A stretch of 64,000 bases of DNA from Bremia lactucae (lineage: Eukaryota > Oomycota > Peronosporomycetes > Peronosporales > Peronosporaceae). Shown here in pieces: positions 42,685-53,449 of this stretch. A model generated the notes under the pieces. It did no database searches. It was not told the DNA's origin and saw only the letters and a list, made by a program, of their open reading frames with translations. The position numbers were made by a program, and so were the translations under genes. How positions within the stretch are numbered: position 1 is the first letter of the stretch; each line of letters opens with the position of its first letter. Where the stretch lies: assembly GCF_004359215.1 (NCBI RefSeq), contig NC_090610.1:4190643-4254642 (forward strand), read 5' to 3'.

Positions 42685-43794
42685 ACTTAAGTGAAAACGG
42701 TGTTGATTGTTCCGAACCATCATATTCAATTCTATCGCATGATTAACGGGTCCATGCGGTCAGCGAATAGTGCGGAACGGTCGGCTGCGGTACATGCAGC
42801 CACGAACAACGCATTATTGTAGACATTTCGACTGCCGTTGTATCATCTTTTCCCGCAACATTTAAAGTTGCGGGTGCACATGGTGTGTCACCACGTGAGT
42901 GCGACCCATCTTTGGCTGTCGACTTTGAATGCGAGTTGGACGAGATGGCCAACTCGGGGAAAGCAGAACAGTTGCCTGAACGTCGTCAGGCAACTGACTA
43001 TGAGCCTCTTGTATCTCTTGTGCCATCACCCGCACTTATCCCTGTGCGTGGTGACGACTATGGCGTAAGCCATTGTGATAAAAGCTCTTGTGGTACCCCT
43101 GCTTCAGTAGGTGCCACTCAGGGGAGTGCAAACAATACAAAGACTCGTGTTGCCCCTGGGAAGAAGCCGTGGCGTTTGCCCAAACAGCTAATCAATAACT
43201 TGTCTGGAGAGACTTCTCCTCACAATAAATATTCCTTATTTATTGCGACAAAGCTACATAGCCTTGATCCCAGCGCGAAGAACTTTCGCGCTGAAGGGAG
43301 AGCTCTATCATGATGCCTTTCTTAAGCATCGATAGTATAATAGCAACAACAAGCGAGATGAAATCTCGTTGATGCAAGCCTGACTTCAAAAACTTAACAC
43401 AACTCGCGATAAGTTTAATAACGAACCCCAACCGGTGCAAGATTTTAATTGCAACACAAAACGAGTTAAAGGGAACGATTTCCCCTTTTTTCGCCCTGGA
43501 GAAGGGCTTACATCTCTTTCAAAATGCGCGATGCGATTGAAGTTTCGCAATGGATTTACAGGCGCCAGGGGCGCGTTGTTTTCCGATGGACCTTCTGATC
43601 CATCAGATGGGTCTCATCATACTGACGGACGAGGCTCTCAACGTCAACAATCAGCATGGAACAAGGCTTTCAGCCGTCATTTGAAGGTAGGTAACTGTGC
43701 CAGCGAACAAGATGCCTCTCTCGCTGCCCCTATACATCACGGTGGTTTTGAATACGTTCCTCAAGAAACGTTGACTACTGTGGGGGTCCATTAA
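42685..43794 (+). pseudogene. Antisense ORF of gypsy family A, longest copy
   Basis: Antisense to pol, starting near the 3' LTR. The open parts are 42,885-43,313 (142 codons) and 43,435-43,794 (119 codons), with frame breaks before and between. The first matches both other copies (SPRECDPSLAVDFECELDEM, PWRLPKQLINNLSGETSPHN, LHSLDPSAKNFRAE). The second matches the minus frame at 1-347 (PGEGLTSLSKC versus PWGRARISIEM region; FSDGPSDPSD) and then runs antisense through the chromodomain end of pol. Together the copies show an ancestral frame of more than 350 codons converging on and overlapping the 3' end of pol. Function unknown. Confidence 0.55.
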
Positions 43795-46700
43795 TGTTGT
43801 GGTGGAGGAGGAAAAATTAGATCTGACCCATTTGTCGGATCAAGAGTCGAAGATCGAAAAAAACGTTCTCTTTGTCTATGATTTGGAGGAGGAACTTGAT
43901 CACGTTCCATGTTTTTCTGCGTTCCATTTCTGCCGGTCCAGTGCATAAGCAATGAAATCCTGTACGAAACGTATTACTTATTCTCGATCAAGCAAAAATT
44001 TCTCTGCTAGCTCATTTGTTTTGTCTTTTCCAGTGCGCTTTGTACGCAGTGCCATGAGATCTTTCCCTCATTCGATGTCAATTGCTTCGACATCGACATC
44101 ATTCGCGTCGTTGGTAATTTTGACGCGTGATGAGCATGGGCCAGAAATAGTTCTGCTCGTGCAAATCCCTCCATAAACTAGAGGATCCCTCTCATTGGGT
44201 GGGTATGCATGGATGGCGAAAGCCATTCACGAAGAACGGTGTATGCGTTGTAGACGAATGCACGGAATTGTTAATGTTATCAGTAAAACCTCGCCCTAAT
44301 TCGGTAACGATTGGAAGTAACCTCGAAGTACCCCTTCGAGGACGCGATTGACGCGTTCCGTCGGACCATCTGTCTTTAGATGATCAGAAGTTGACATAGT
44401 CAGCCGTGTTCTGAGAGATCGGAACACAGATTGCCAAACTCCACCGTCAATTGTGGATCTCTATCGGAGACCAGTTCAGGGGTAAACCGTGGAGTCCGAA
44501 TACCGAGTTATTAAAGACACGGGCACAGCCCGGAGCCGTAATTGACTCTGGTACTGCAGCAAGATGTACTATCTTGCTTAATCTGTCTACAAAACAAGGA
44601 TTGTTTTTGTGATCGTTTTCGGGAGAAATCTAAAGATGAAGTCCATAGATACGGACTGCCAACACTCTGTTGGATGTGGTAAAGGTTGGAGAGGAGCACG
44701 GGATGAAGGGCTAGGCTTTACCCTTGTGCAAGTACGCCGCTAGCCCAAGGAACTCATTAAGTCCCTTGACATCTACTGGAACTGGCAAGTCGGTAATTGC
44801 CTAGATCTTTTCAGGATCAGGGTGCACGCCGTGTTTACTGACGATGCAACCAAGAAGTGGTATTTCGCTTGCAGCCAATATACACTTCTTGAGATTTGCG
44901 TACAACTTACGCTTTCGCATAAGTGTAAAAACTGACGAACGTGAGTTTTATGAGCTTCCACGTCCGTCTTACCGTCCATGGCCCTGCTATGGAAGAATAC
45001 ATCGTCAAAATGACTCGGTGCGAATCCTTACACCGGTCCCGACAGATTTGTTACGCATCTGTTAAATGTTGCAGAGGCGTTACTAAGCCCTAATGCATCA
45101 CTTACCATTCCCGAAGCATCCCACTTGGAGTGCTCACTGCTGTGTACGGGATGTCCCGTTCACGCATAAGGATTTAATAGATCCCATCCATAAGATCCAT
45201 AGATAAAAAGATCGTACTCTTAGACATACCTTTTATGATTACGTCTTTTCTAGGTATCGGCGTTGAGCCGGTACCGTTGCAGCATTCAGTTAATTGAATG
45301 CGTGCACTATTTCCACCCTCCTATGGCCTTTCGCACAGAGAAGGTCGGAGAGCTACGTGAAGAGGTTGGCTCCCTTACATAGCCCGATTTTAATCAATCG
45401 ATAAAAATTTCGATCGCAAGTACTTGTTCACGATGCAGTGATCACTGTTTCATGACACAGTACTTCGAGCCTGGTTTGAGCTAGATCTCATGTCGAGTGC
45501 CTTTATTCTCAGGCAACTTGCACGGAAGTGTTTCAGAGAGTACATCCCTGACTTCAATCAAATCTTTGTATAAAGGATTTGTCTTAAGTGACTCCCAAGA
45601 TTGAAAAGTATATCTTTCAATCCGAGTGTTCACTTCGATGACACTTTCGTCCATCGATGAGCTTCCGAGAACCCGTTCATTTTCTGCAAAAATTACCGCT
45701 GACCGAATATCGGTTCCTATTCGTCCACTGTGACGAGTACGCAGATCTGCTTGATCGTACTACTATGCAGATCTCCTAAGAACCGTTTAGGTTTTCGGGT
45801 CGGCAACTGAGTTCTCTCCGAAGTTAACTTCGGAAGCGTCTACAGACCAAGATTATAAGCGCCTACTCTTGATCCGTCATTAATCAAGACATTCAATGTC
45901 TCGGTTACTTCTTGGGACCCCTTTTCCACAGGCTGCCGACGTATAATTCCTCGGGATGCTGAAGCATAGTCACTTAAGCATTAACTTTTTGAGGAGCATT
46001 CTCCTCGAGTACGTGGAGACTTATCCCCTCAACATCTTTCAGGCTTTGATTGCGCTATCACAGTCGGGTCTTCCACGATAAACTCTTCACTCGACCTAAA
46101 CTCATCGGATTGTCCCTTTTGGGCAATCGGTATCTTCCATGGATGTCGCCCGCTAGACGTACATTCATATCTCAATTTTCTCGTCTTATTAAAGTGGTGG
46201 ACCTTCGGCGCTGCCTGTGCTTTCCCACAGCCGGCAGAAGCTGACTCCACAGTTTGATTTGCCATCACACTGTAAAGTCAGCTTCTGGCGGATGTACTAC
46301 GAGTGAGTGCGATGACATGATCTTGTGCAGTCAAACTATCGACCGTATCACAAGTAATGTCATCGCACTCACTCCTACTACATCCACACGTCTGGTTTCG
46401 CTTGAAGACATTCATCAGATGGCCATCTGATGAACAAGTGGCAGGCATCTTTACGGATCGATGCTGCCTACTAATTCTTGGCTCATATTTTCTGAGCAAA
46501 GGTAAACCTGGTATGACATCAAATTTGTCATCCAAATCCAGTAAGATGCAATCATCATCGTACTGAAAATCTCTTAACGTGAAGTGAATTTTCATTACGC
46601 GTTTCATCACTGTTATCGATGCGCCTGTCGCTAGACGCACCATCATCATCGTTGCAGGATGTCGCGCTCAACAGATTTAAGCATACGACCCCCTCGCGAA

Positions 46701-46860
46701 TGGCGATTAATAAATTTATTCGACGCCCCTCAGTCCACAAGGGCTCAAAGTGACAAACTATTTGTCTTTTTCAAATTCAAGGTGATGAGGGATACCTCAT
46801 CGCCAGGTGCAGATGATGAAGCTGCCTTACCAGAATTGTGTGCTCACGCCGGGATCCCCG
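43630..46860 (-). pseudogene. Gypsy pol remnant, family A: protease to chromodomain, RNase H deleted
   Basis: From right to left on the minus strand: retropepsin flank (46,649-46,278; DDCILLDLDDKFDVIPGLPLL), spacer, RT pieces around 45,100-45,400 and 44,979-44,773, integrase core at 44,699-44,340 and chromodomain at about 43,800-43,640. RT passes directly into integrase near 44,730, so RNase H and the integrase zinc finger are absent from this copy. Heavily frameshifted. Confidence 0.7.
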
Positions 46861-46872
46861 AGATTTCTCAAG

Positions 46873-47112
46873 CTATCCTTGGCATAAATGCAGATCTTGC
46901 ACCTGACTGGTACGATATCGTTCGGTTTTTTCGTGGACGGATATAAGGGCATATGCAGGACAATCGTCGCCTGAACACTCAAGGTAGGCTCTGATTTTGC
47001 TTCTGTCAGAGACCTTGTAGCTGACGTTATACTTTGCTGCCTGTGATCGAATGGCCATCACTGCTTCATCCATGGTCTCGTCACATCGTCGAAGAGCAAG
47101 CGCAAGTAGCAT
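46873..47112 (-). pseudogene. MULE transposase N-terminal DNA-binding fragment
   Basis: The 79-codon minus frame reads DEAVMAIRSQAAKYNVSYKV, then IRAYLECSGDDCPAYALISV. This is the pattern of the Mutator transposase N-terminal zinc domain (FLYWCH/DBD_Tnp_Mut type). It points away from the catalytic part at 48.1 kb, so the MULE has been rearranged or two copies are present. Confidence 0.5.
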
Positions 47113-47139
47113 TTGCTTAATTTAATTTGGCAGGTCGTG

Positions 47140-47900
47140 CCAAAAGTTGGGCACTAGGCCTTTAGTTGCGCAACCCATATCCTTTGGTCTCTAGAGGCTT
47201 TTAAAGTCCAGCTCAAACAGACGTTTGAATCGCCTAGGGCTGAGTTTAGAGCTCGATAAGAGCTTCTGAAAGTCAAGCAATGCAAGCAAGATGTACACGC
47301 TTATACCCACTACATACGACTCTTAGCGAGTTGTATCACTAACAATCCAGTTCATGAACACACGTTGGTAACGGTGTTCAGGCAAGGTCTTACGATTGAA
47401 ACTGTGAAGACCCTTCTGTTTCGCTTGGAACTGGATACGCTTGAAGAAGAAATATCCGTTGCGGAACAGGAGGACTTAGTTAGACAGAGGTTCAAGCTAG
47501 TTCAGCATCGTATGGTCCTCCGAGACGACAGAAGCTTGGAGGTCCAGAATGTATAGACCTCTCTTATGTCAAAAGCAAGAAACCTTGCTTTTTAAAAATA
47601 AGTGATTGCACCGATGCAATCGCTTTCAAAAGATAGGTCCCTACGCTCATGAGTGGAGTACCCCACGCCCAGTACCGAGGGGTATGAACGTAATTTTGGA
47701 CCGTATGCCGAAAAGGGCAACGGTCGCGGGTCCAGCGTCGTTGCAAAATCGCAACAGCGAGGCGGACATATTTTGCTCTGATGATTATGCAAATCAGTAG
47801 TAGCGATCCCTACTGATCTAGCAACCTCAAGAAAATTTGCAAACCTCTTGACGAAACTTGCTCCAGACACACAATCATTATGTGTCTCAAGGCATGACAG
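47140..47900 (+). pseudogene. Gypsy Gag capsid C-terminus and zinc knuckle, plus orientation
   Basis: 47,365-47,556 reads VFRQGLTIETVKTLLFRLELDTLEEEISVAEQED, the Ty3 Gag capsid end. 47,606-47,800 reads CNRFQKIGPYAHEWSTPRPVPRG, which is the zinc knuckle of 16.9 kb with Cys and Gly residues lost. The following DNA to 47,900 matches the Gag-protease spacer. It is opposite in strand to the neighbouring pol remnant, so it derives from another insertion or an inversion. Confidence 0.65.
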
Positions 47901-48117
47901 TGAACAGCAATGCTCCTATCAAGGATGCTCAGCAGTCTGTCTTCGTTTGGGACTTGTGGTGTTTCAAGTTTTACTATAGTTCCGGGATCCTAACGAAGTA
48001 GACATTAAAATTAGCTTTCTACCAGATTGCACTGCTCCCATTGAGCATTGATTGTCTCAGGACAGACTGATTCCTTTGCTTTGTGAGCGGTAGTGTACGG
48101 AATGTCGACGCCAAGTT
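47901..48117. other. Junction between gag and MULE remnants
   Basis: No independent feature seen. Frames are broken in all six directions. Confidence 0.3.
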
Positions 48118-49290
48118 TTGTTCCAGAAACATGGAAAAACGACTCCACAGTCTATTTATCGCTCCGGGCACAATGAGACACGCTTTTTAACACATTCGCT
48201 ATATGTGGCGGTGGATGGGATTTTTACCAAAACCCGCTATGTCCAGATCCTTCTTTTAGCTGTGTCGATGGATGCTCAGGATGAACTGGTGATTTTGGGA
48301 CGGGCGATTGTTCCGAATGAATGGGAGGAGACGTGGGACTGGTTTTCGACTAACTTGGAAAAAGCGCATGTCAAAAAGGGCTGATAAGCGCATTGGCAAA
48401 CAATCTTCCGAACGCTTTTTTTCAATGCCTTTTGTTGCTATCACATTGCTGCAAACGTTCAGACTAAACATATAATTGTCATCGAAAGGTATGTACCATC
48501 CGAGTCACCTTGTTGAGGGGATGATGGAAGGTCATGATTGACGCTGATCCGGATGTTTGTGCTACATTAGACTCTTCTGGAAATGCGTCTACGCCAACAA
48601 CAAAGCTGATTTCGACAAGTGCATCGATAAAATTCGTAAAATCAAGCCTTTTGCTGCCAATTCCGGTATATAAATCCAGCACAATCAATGGGCAATATAC
48701 GCTTGTGACATTCACCGTTCCGGACATGTCACTTCAAACTTAGCAGTGATTGCAAACTCTTTTTTGTAGCTGATGTGGAAATTAACTCTACTTCAGATGC
48801 TGGACGCTTGTATCGCCACCAAATGGAAAAATATATTAACGGGCGCAGTACGCAATTGGTTGGGTTGCACCATTGGTGCCGTTGGCGATGGAGAGATTTG
48901 GTGAGGAGCTGAGTGCTGGTCGTAGGTGAATTAAATCACCAATATGTGGTCAACCTTCCAACCCCGGGTCGTCCGATCGGTAGCTGCACCTGTGAAAAGT
49001 ATCAGAACTTCCTTACGCCTTGCCGTCACTTGCATTGAAGGTGAATGTGGCCCAAAATCACACTAGTCCACAAATTATTCACCTTTGACACCTATTGCGC
49101 AACATAAGATCGTCCATACGGTCCAGTCTTTATCGTGAATCTTTCTTTGTCACCACTTTTACCACCAAAGGTATCTTGGCCTCGGGGACGACCTGTTTAG
49201 AGGCGCAAGGAAAGCGTTCTCTCCAGGGCGCAATGAATGAGAAATCTTGGAAGAAATGTGAACAGATTGGGCACAACAGGAAAACTTGAT
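48118..49290 (+). pseudogene. MULE (Mutator-like) transposase, catalytic part
   Basis: Frame 48,118-48,384 encodes the MULE DDE core with the first catalytic Asp in AVDGIFTKTRYVQILLLAV, followed by DAQDELVILGRAIVPNEWEETWDWF. After frameshifts, 48,950-49,035 reads LPTPGRPIGSCTCEKYQNFL and then CRHL, a SWIM zinc finger (CxC...CxH). 49,230-49,290 ends with a CCHC-like knuckle (KKCEQIGHNRKT). This order, DDE then SWIM then knuckle, is typical of the family, a cut-and-paste DNA transposon. Disabled by stops. Confidence 0.75.
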
Positions 49291-49339
49291 GAGAAGCTCA
49301 TATGTGATCACTGGGGAGGAGGGCAGTATTTTGTTCCCT

Positions 49340-49445
49340 TATATATTTGGCAAAAAAGTGTCCTACCATGTTGATAAGAAAAGTGTCCTAGTTTGCGAAT
49401 TTCCAATAAAAAGTGTTTCTTCTGTGTAACCTCTTTAACATAAAA
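49340..49445. repeat. Transposon-terminal-like repeat, copy 1
   Basis: Contains AAAAGTGTCCTA twice, then TGCGAATTTCC-ATAAAAAGTGT and TTCTGTGTAA. The same order recurs at 50,245-50,345. Likely a subterminal region of a DNA transposon, perhaps the MULE to its left. Confidence 0.55.
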
Positions 49446-49463
49446 TCCTTTTTTTATATCCTC

Positions 49464-49579
49464 ATTAAAGCAAGTGTTTAGAAGAGAGTGTACGTGAAGA
49501 GACGTTTGGCACCACTTGCACTGAAGCAGAGCGAAGTGGACTTGTACTGAAGCAGTATAAGTCAGTAGTGCCCTATTAC
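49464..49579 (+). repeat. Distal fragment of gypsy LTR, family A
   Basis: Matches 8,532-8,661: GGCACCACT-GCACTGA, GCGAAGTGGACTTG, CTATTACA end. TGGAAGCACTTTG, a possible primer-binding site, follows two bases later. Confidence 0.7.
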
Positions 49580-50244
49580 ACCTGGAAGCACTTTGTAGTC
49601 CGACAAAGGACAACAGTTCCATCATCAAACATGGACATGTTAGATGAGTATGGAAAGACGCATCACGTTTCGCGTGATAGCTAAACTCCTTTCTAAAAGA
49701 CATAGAAAGGAGTGCGGTCGAACGAATGAGTTCGACCGTAGAGAATAATGCCATCCTGGCCATGCTGTCCGTTTTTTTGGACAGAGATGCCCTTCATTCA
49801 GCCATCGCCAAGTTCACACAATATGAAGTTGAATAGGCGAAGGAGAAAGTAGCCTTGCTCAATCAGCAAGGCTCTCAACAGGCAGAACTGTAGAGGTTGC
49901 AATAGGTACAGACCTCTGAACCTGGGCTGATGCACACTCGACGTCCGGAAACCTTAAATGAGACATCTCTAAGTATAGGGGAGTCGAAGAGGTCTCTTTT
50001 TCAGATGGTTCGTCGAATTGGACAATGCCATAAAGGAGCGAAGGATAGCACTTTCAAAGCTGGCACGTCGGGAGTGATGGTAGGTGGCATAGCAGTTTGG
50101 TTGAGGTTCCTGTGGAAGATGGAGGTTTGGAGCGATGGGAAGAGTGAACTTGAGGAAAGATGTCTCGGGGATGATCTTCCAAGATTGCGAGGGGAAGCTT
50201 TTGGGGGTTTCCTTGCGTCGCTCGCGAGGCTCAAATCAAAAAGA
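49580..50244 (+). pseudogene. Gypsy 5' leader and Gag N-terminus, family A
   Basis: The leader to 49,725 matches 18,229-18,310. From ATG 49,726 a frame reads MSSTVENNAILAMLSVFLDR and continues through three stops to about 50,000 (RRPETLNETSLSIGESKRS), as in the N-terminal region of Ty3 Gags. The remaining 240 bp are unassigned. Confidence 0.5.
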
Positions 50245-50345
50245 CTAATAAGTGTCCTTTCCTGTGAATAAAAAAGTATTTTATTCTGCGAATTTCCGAT
50301 AAAAAGTGTACTATTCTGTGTAATTTCTCTTAATATAATTGCATA
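50245..50345. repeat. Transposon-terminal-like repeat, copy 2
   Basis: Direct copy of 49,340-49,445 with about 75-80% identity by eye: AAGTGTCCT, TGCGAATTTCCGATAAAAAG, TTCTGTGTAA. Confidence 0.55.
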
Positions 50346-50690
50346 TAAAACCTTATTAACCAATCATAAATGTCATCACTGTAGACATGCACTTAGATGT
50401 ATTGCGAGCGTATTATACTAAGTACTTCGTATCTTGGATGACGCTAGCGTCATCCCTTCCAATGCGAGTGCACCAGAAACCCTTTTGCTGGTAATAAAAT
50501 GACAATGTATCCACCTTGAAGAGCGTCTTCAAGAGTATGCGCATCACATATACAAAGCTGAGTCACAATGTGAGCCACACCCAAGTGATGGGTCCAATTA
50601 CTACACTTAAGTAATTGACCGTCCCCTCAAGTGCACAAATATTCATAACGGGAATTGTGTAACATCGGGTAACTTTGGCCCGCTAGAACT
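50346..50690 (-). repeat. Gypsy LTR, family C, reversed
   Basis: Reverse of 28,251-28,545 with shared blocks GGATGACGCTAGCGTCATCC (a palindrome), TCACAATGTGAGCC and TTAAGTAATTGACCGTC. It forms the border between retroelement-rich DNA and the gene block. Confidence 0.65.
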
Positions 50691-50903
50691 AGAAAAAAAG
50701 GGTCATGACTCGAGATTTCTCTGCTTCTGCCGGCATTATCATAAAAGGGTAACGTTAACAGCGTAATCACTTCAATCACTTCGTGCATACTATATGCAGA
50801 AATAATGAGATTGTTGGGCTTTACGTGATACCGATATTAAAAAGTCTTCGACATAAAACAATAAGTTGAAGCTCCAAAATGTATAAATTTCAACATTTCA
50901 CAC

Positions 50904-51991
50904 ATGCCTCGAAACCGGAATGCCGAAAACCCCGTCCGTGCCGCGATGTATCGCAAATGGTATGCCAGAGCCTGGTGGGTGGGTCTGCATGCCTACGGAT
51001 ACGTTGTGCTGGGGGTTCAAGGTGCACTTAGTCCGCATGCTTTGCCTATCTATGAGTTTGTAGTGTATTTAATAGTGGCCGTGGCTACTACGTCGTGCTA
51101 CGTGTGTTTGCAACTCTCTTCACCGGGGCAACTCGTCAAGAGACCAATGCTGACACCTGTTCAAGCAATCACGCCTCTTTCAAATTCGAATACTCTTTCT
51201 CACATGGCAATTCAGGAAGGCGATGACGCCGAGTTACTAGGTGACGGTGAGCATTCACGGAGCAGTGTCAACCTGCACTTTTGCCATGAGTGTCATGTAT
51301 TTCAACCTTTAAGAACTTACATTGGTAATAAAAGGCAATCGTAGTTTCGTGAAAAACATTGTGACCATTGTGGCGTGTATCTGCAGCAAGGATTGCGCTC
51401 GGTGTACACGGCAGTATGATCATCAGTGCGTGCGATAACTGCATATTGATACTATTATTAAAACTTTAGCTGCTAATACAATCTGCAGTTGTGACTGCGT
51501 CGGGACTTGCGTGGGTGGAAATAATCGTCGGCTTTTTTTGCTGTTTTTGATCCTTCAGACTGGAGAAGCCGCAATTATGATTGATGTTACTTCTCAGGCG
51601 TTTTCGGAAAGAGACGACGTGAAGGAATGGCTCCAAACCAACGCACTGTACATTGTGCTGTGGTTTTGTCTCTTGTGCGTGCTACTGATGGTGTTGCCGC
51701 TCCTTTGCTACCAAATATACCTCATTTCTACGAATCAGGTGCATATGTAAAACACTTACAAGTACTTTCATCATATTCACAAATTAATTGCTGCAGACAT
51801 CTTGGGAACACGCTCGTCGCCATTCCATCACATACTTGCAGCATTTGCCCGACAAACGCTCTCCATTTGACCGTGGCATCCTCCAGAACTGGGTAGACAT
51901 TATCACTAATGGCGACCGTAACAATTGGGTACATTCAAGTGTACCCAATCCAATGACGGTACCCCCGGACAGTGACGCGTCGTTTGTATAG
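50904..51991 (+). CDS. DHHC-type protein S-palmitoyltransferase (four exons; one-base gap)
   Basis: Introns inferred from frame and motifs: 51,325-51,386, 51,426-51,488 and 51,739-51,796, all GT-AG. Two transmembrane segments lie at about residues 20-70. The cysteine-rich domain starts FCHECHVFQPLRT, and exon 2 supplies CARCTRQYD. Splicing of intron 2 joins CA to T and creates the catalytic DHHC, followed by VGTCVGGNNRRLF. Two more membrane segments follow, and intron 3 leads to TSWEHARRHS, the family's TTxE-like motif. These enzymes attach palmitate to cysteines at Golgi, ER or plasma membrane. Exon 1 must have lost one base before intron 1 (RTY-HC) for the frame to hold: a sequencing error, or a frameshift making this a pseudogene. 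Confidence 0.72.
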
Positions 51992-52092
51992 TCTAGAGGA
52001 ACCAATTTGATCCAAAGCTCGACCAAATTGCATTTGAACAAATAAATTGTGCTGACAAAAATTGTGTACTCTTTTCCACGTGGTCATAAATT

Positions 52093-53247
52093 ATGATACT
52101 ACCCTCGGCGGCGCTTTCGCTAGCGCTCGTGGTCATGACCATGTGCATAGTACTGGGTGTTATTATGCTAATTGCCTGGATTTGTGCGCCTATTTTCGAG
52201 GCTAAAAGGCGAGCCGAAGAACTGGAACCAATGCAGGAGGCTTCATTTCAAGACCCAACCGACTACAAGCAGTGCGTAATTATTTTTTTCAAATTCTAAA
52301 TCGTGCGATTGCAAAAGTAACACGTTGCAAACGATTACATTCTATAAGCTTACCATTTGGGTCATTAGGTGACGAAAAGGCTGAAGTAGCTTTAACGGTA
52401 GTCATTCCAGCTTATAACGAGGAACATCGGATCCGCGTGACCATTGAGGATACCGTGGCTTTTTTTGAGGCAAAGAAAGAATCGAATTCGTCATTCTCGT
52501 ACGAGATTATTATTGTCGATGACTGCAGTTCAGATCGAACAGTCAACATCGTTATGCAAGCGGTGAAAAAGTATTCCGTCACTCGTATTCGACTCTTACA
52601 GCTCCAACACAATCATGGCAAAGGTGGAGCAATTCGTAAAGGTGTTATGCGTGCACGCGGAGAGCGCGTATTATTTGCCGACGCAGACAATGCAACAAAA
52701 ATACAAGATTATGACAAATTGGCAACCGCAATGGACGAGGTCGCAACGAGCCATGGGGTCGTCGTATGTGGCAGTCGCGCTCATCTGGAAGAGCAAGCTA
52801 TTGCCAAGCGCAATGCGCTTCGCAATTTGCTCATGCATGGCTTTCACATGATCGTTTCGACGCTGTGCATTGAAAACGTACGCGACACACAGTGTGGCTT
52901 CAAGCTCTTTGATCGGACTGCAGCTCGTGTCCTCTTTGCACCGCTGCATATTGAACGATGGGCGTTTGATGTTGAACTCTTGTACCTTGCTGCGAGCAGA
53001 GACGTCAAAATCAAGGTTTGGATGGACTTTTGACTCGCGTTAGAGTATTTATCTAACTCGAAGGCATTTCTCGTACTAGGAAGTCGCGGTGCAGTGGCAA
53101 GAAGTGCCTGGATCGAAACTCAGTGTAGTCTCCGCGACAATCACGATGCTACGTGAGATTATTCTCATTCGCTTCTGTTATTCGGTCGGAATTTGGAAAA
53201 ACACGGACGGTGGCTTTCGTCTTGCAAACAGACCGGCGGGATTGTAA
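52093..53247 (+). CDS. ALG5: Dolichyl-phosphate beta-glucosyltransferase
   Basis: Three exons with introns 52,272-52,348 and 53,016-53,079 give a 337-residue protein, the usual ALG5 length. An N-terminal membrane anchor (residues about 5-32) precedes a GT2-family catalytic domain: TVVIPAYNEEHR (nucleotide-sugar binding), IIIVDDCSSDRT, HGKGGAIRKG, FADADNATK with the metal-binding DxD, RDTQCGFKLFDR and ERWAFDVELL. The last exon supplies VQWQEVPGSKLSV. It makes dolichyl-phosphate glucose from UDP-glucose on the cytosolic face of the ER, used for the three glucoses of the N-glycan precursor. Intron borders are inferred; all join in frame. Confidence 0.9.
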
Positions 53248-53449
53248 ATATATTGATTTGATACCGCCAATGACCGTCTTGACTGCATTGCTTGATTGCT
53301 GTAAGGTTGCGTTGTTTCCGTGCTCACAATGTTTTTTCTTTCCTTCTATCAATCACGCTGCTGAACAATCAAGAGTTTTCTTTTTTAAAAACGTCCCTGA
53401 ATGTTCGTTTATCATCAATAGCAACGTCTTGAGATCTGTTATGATCGAT

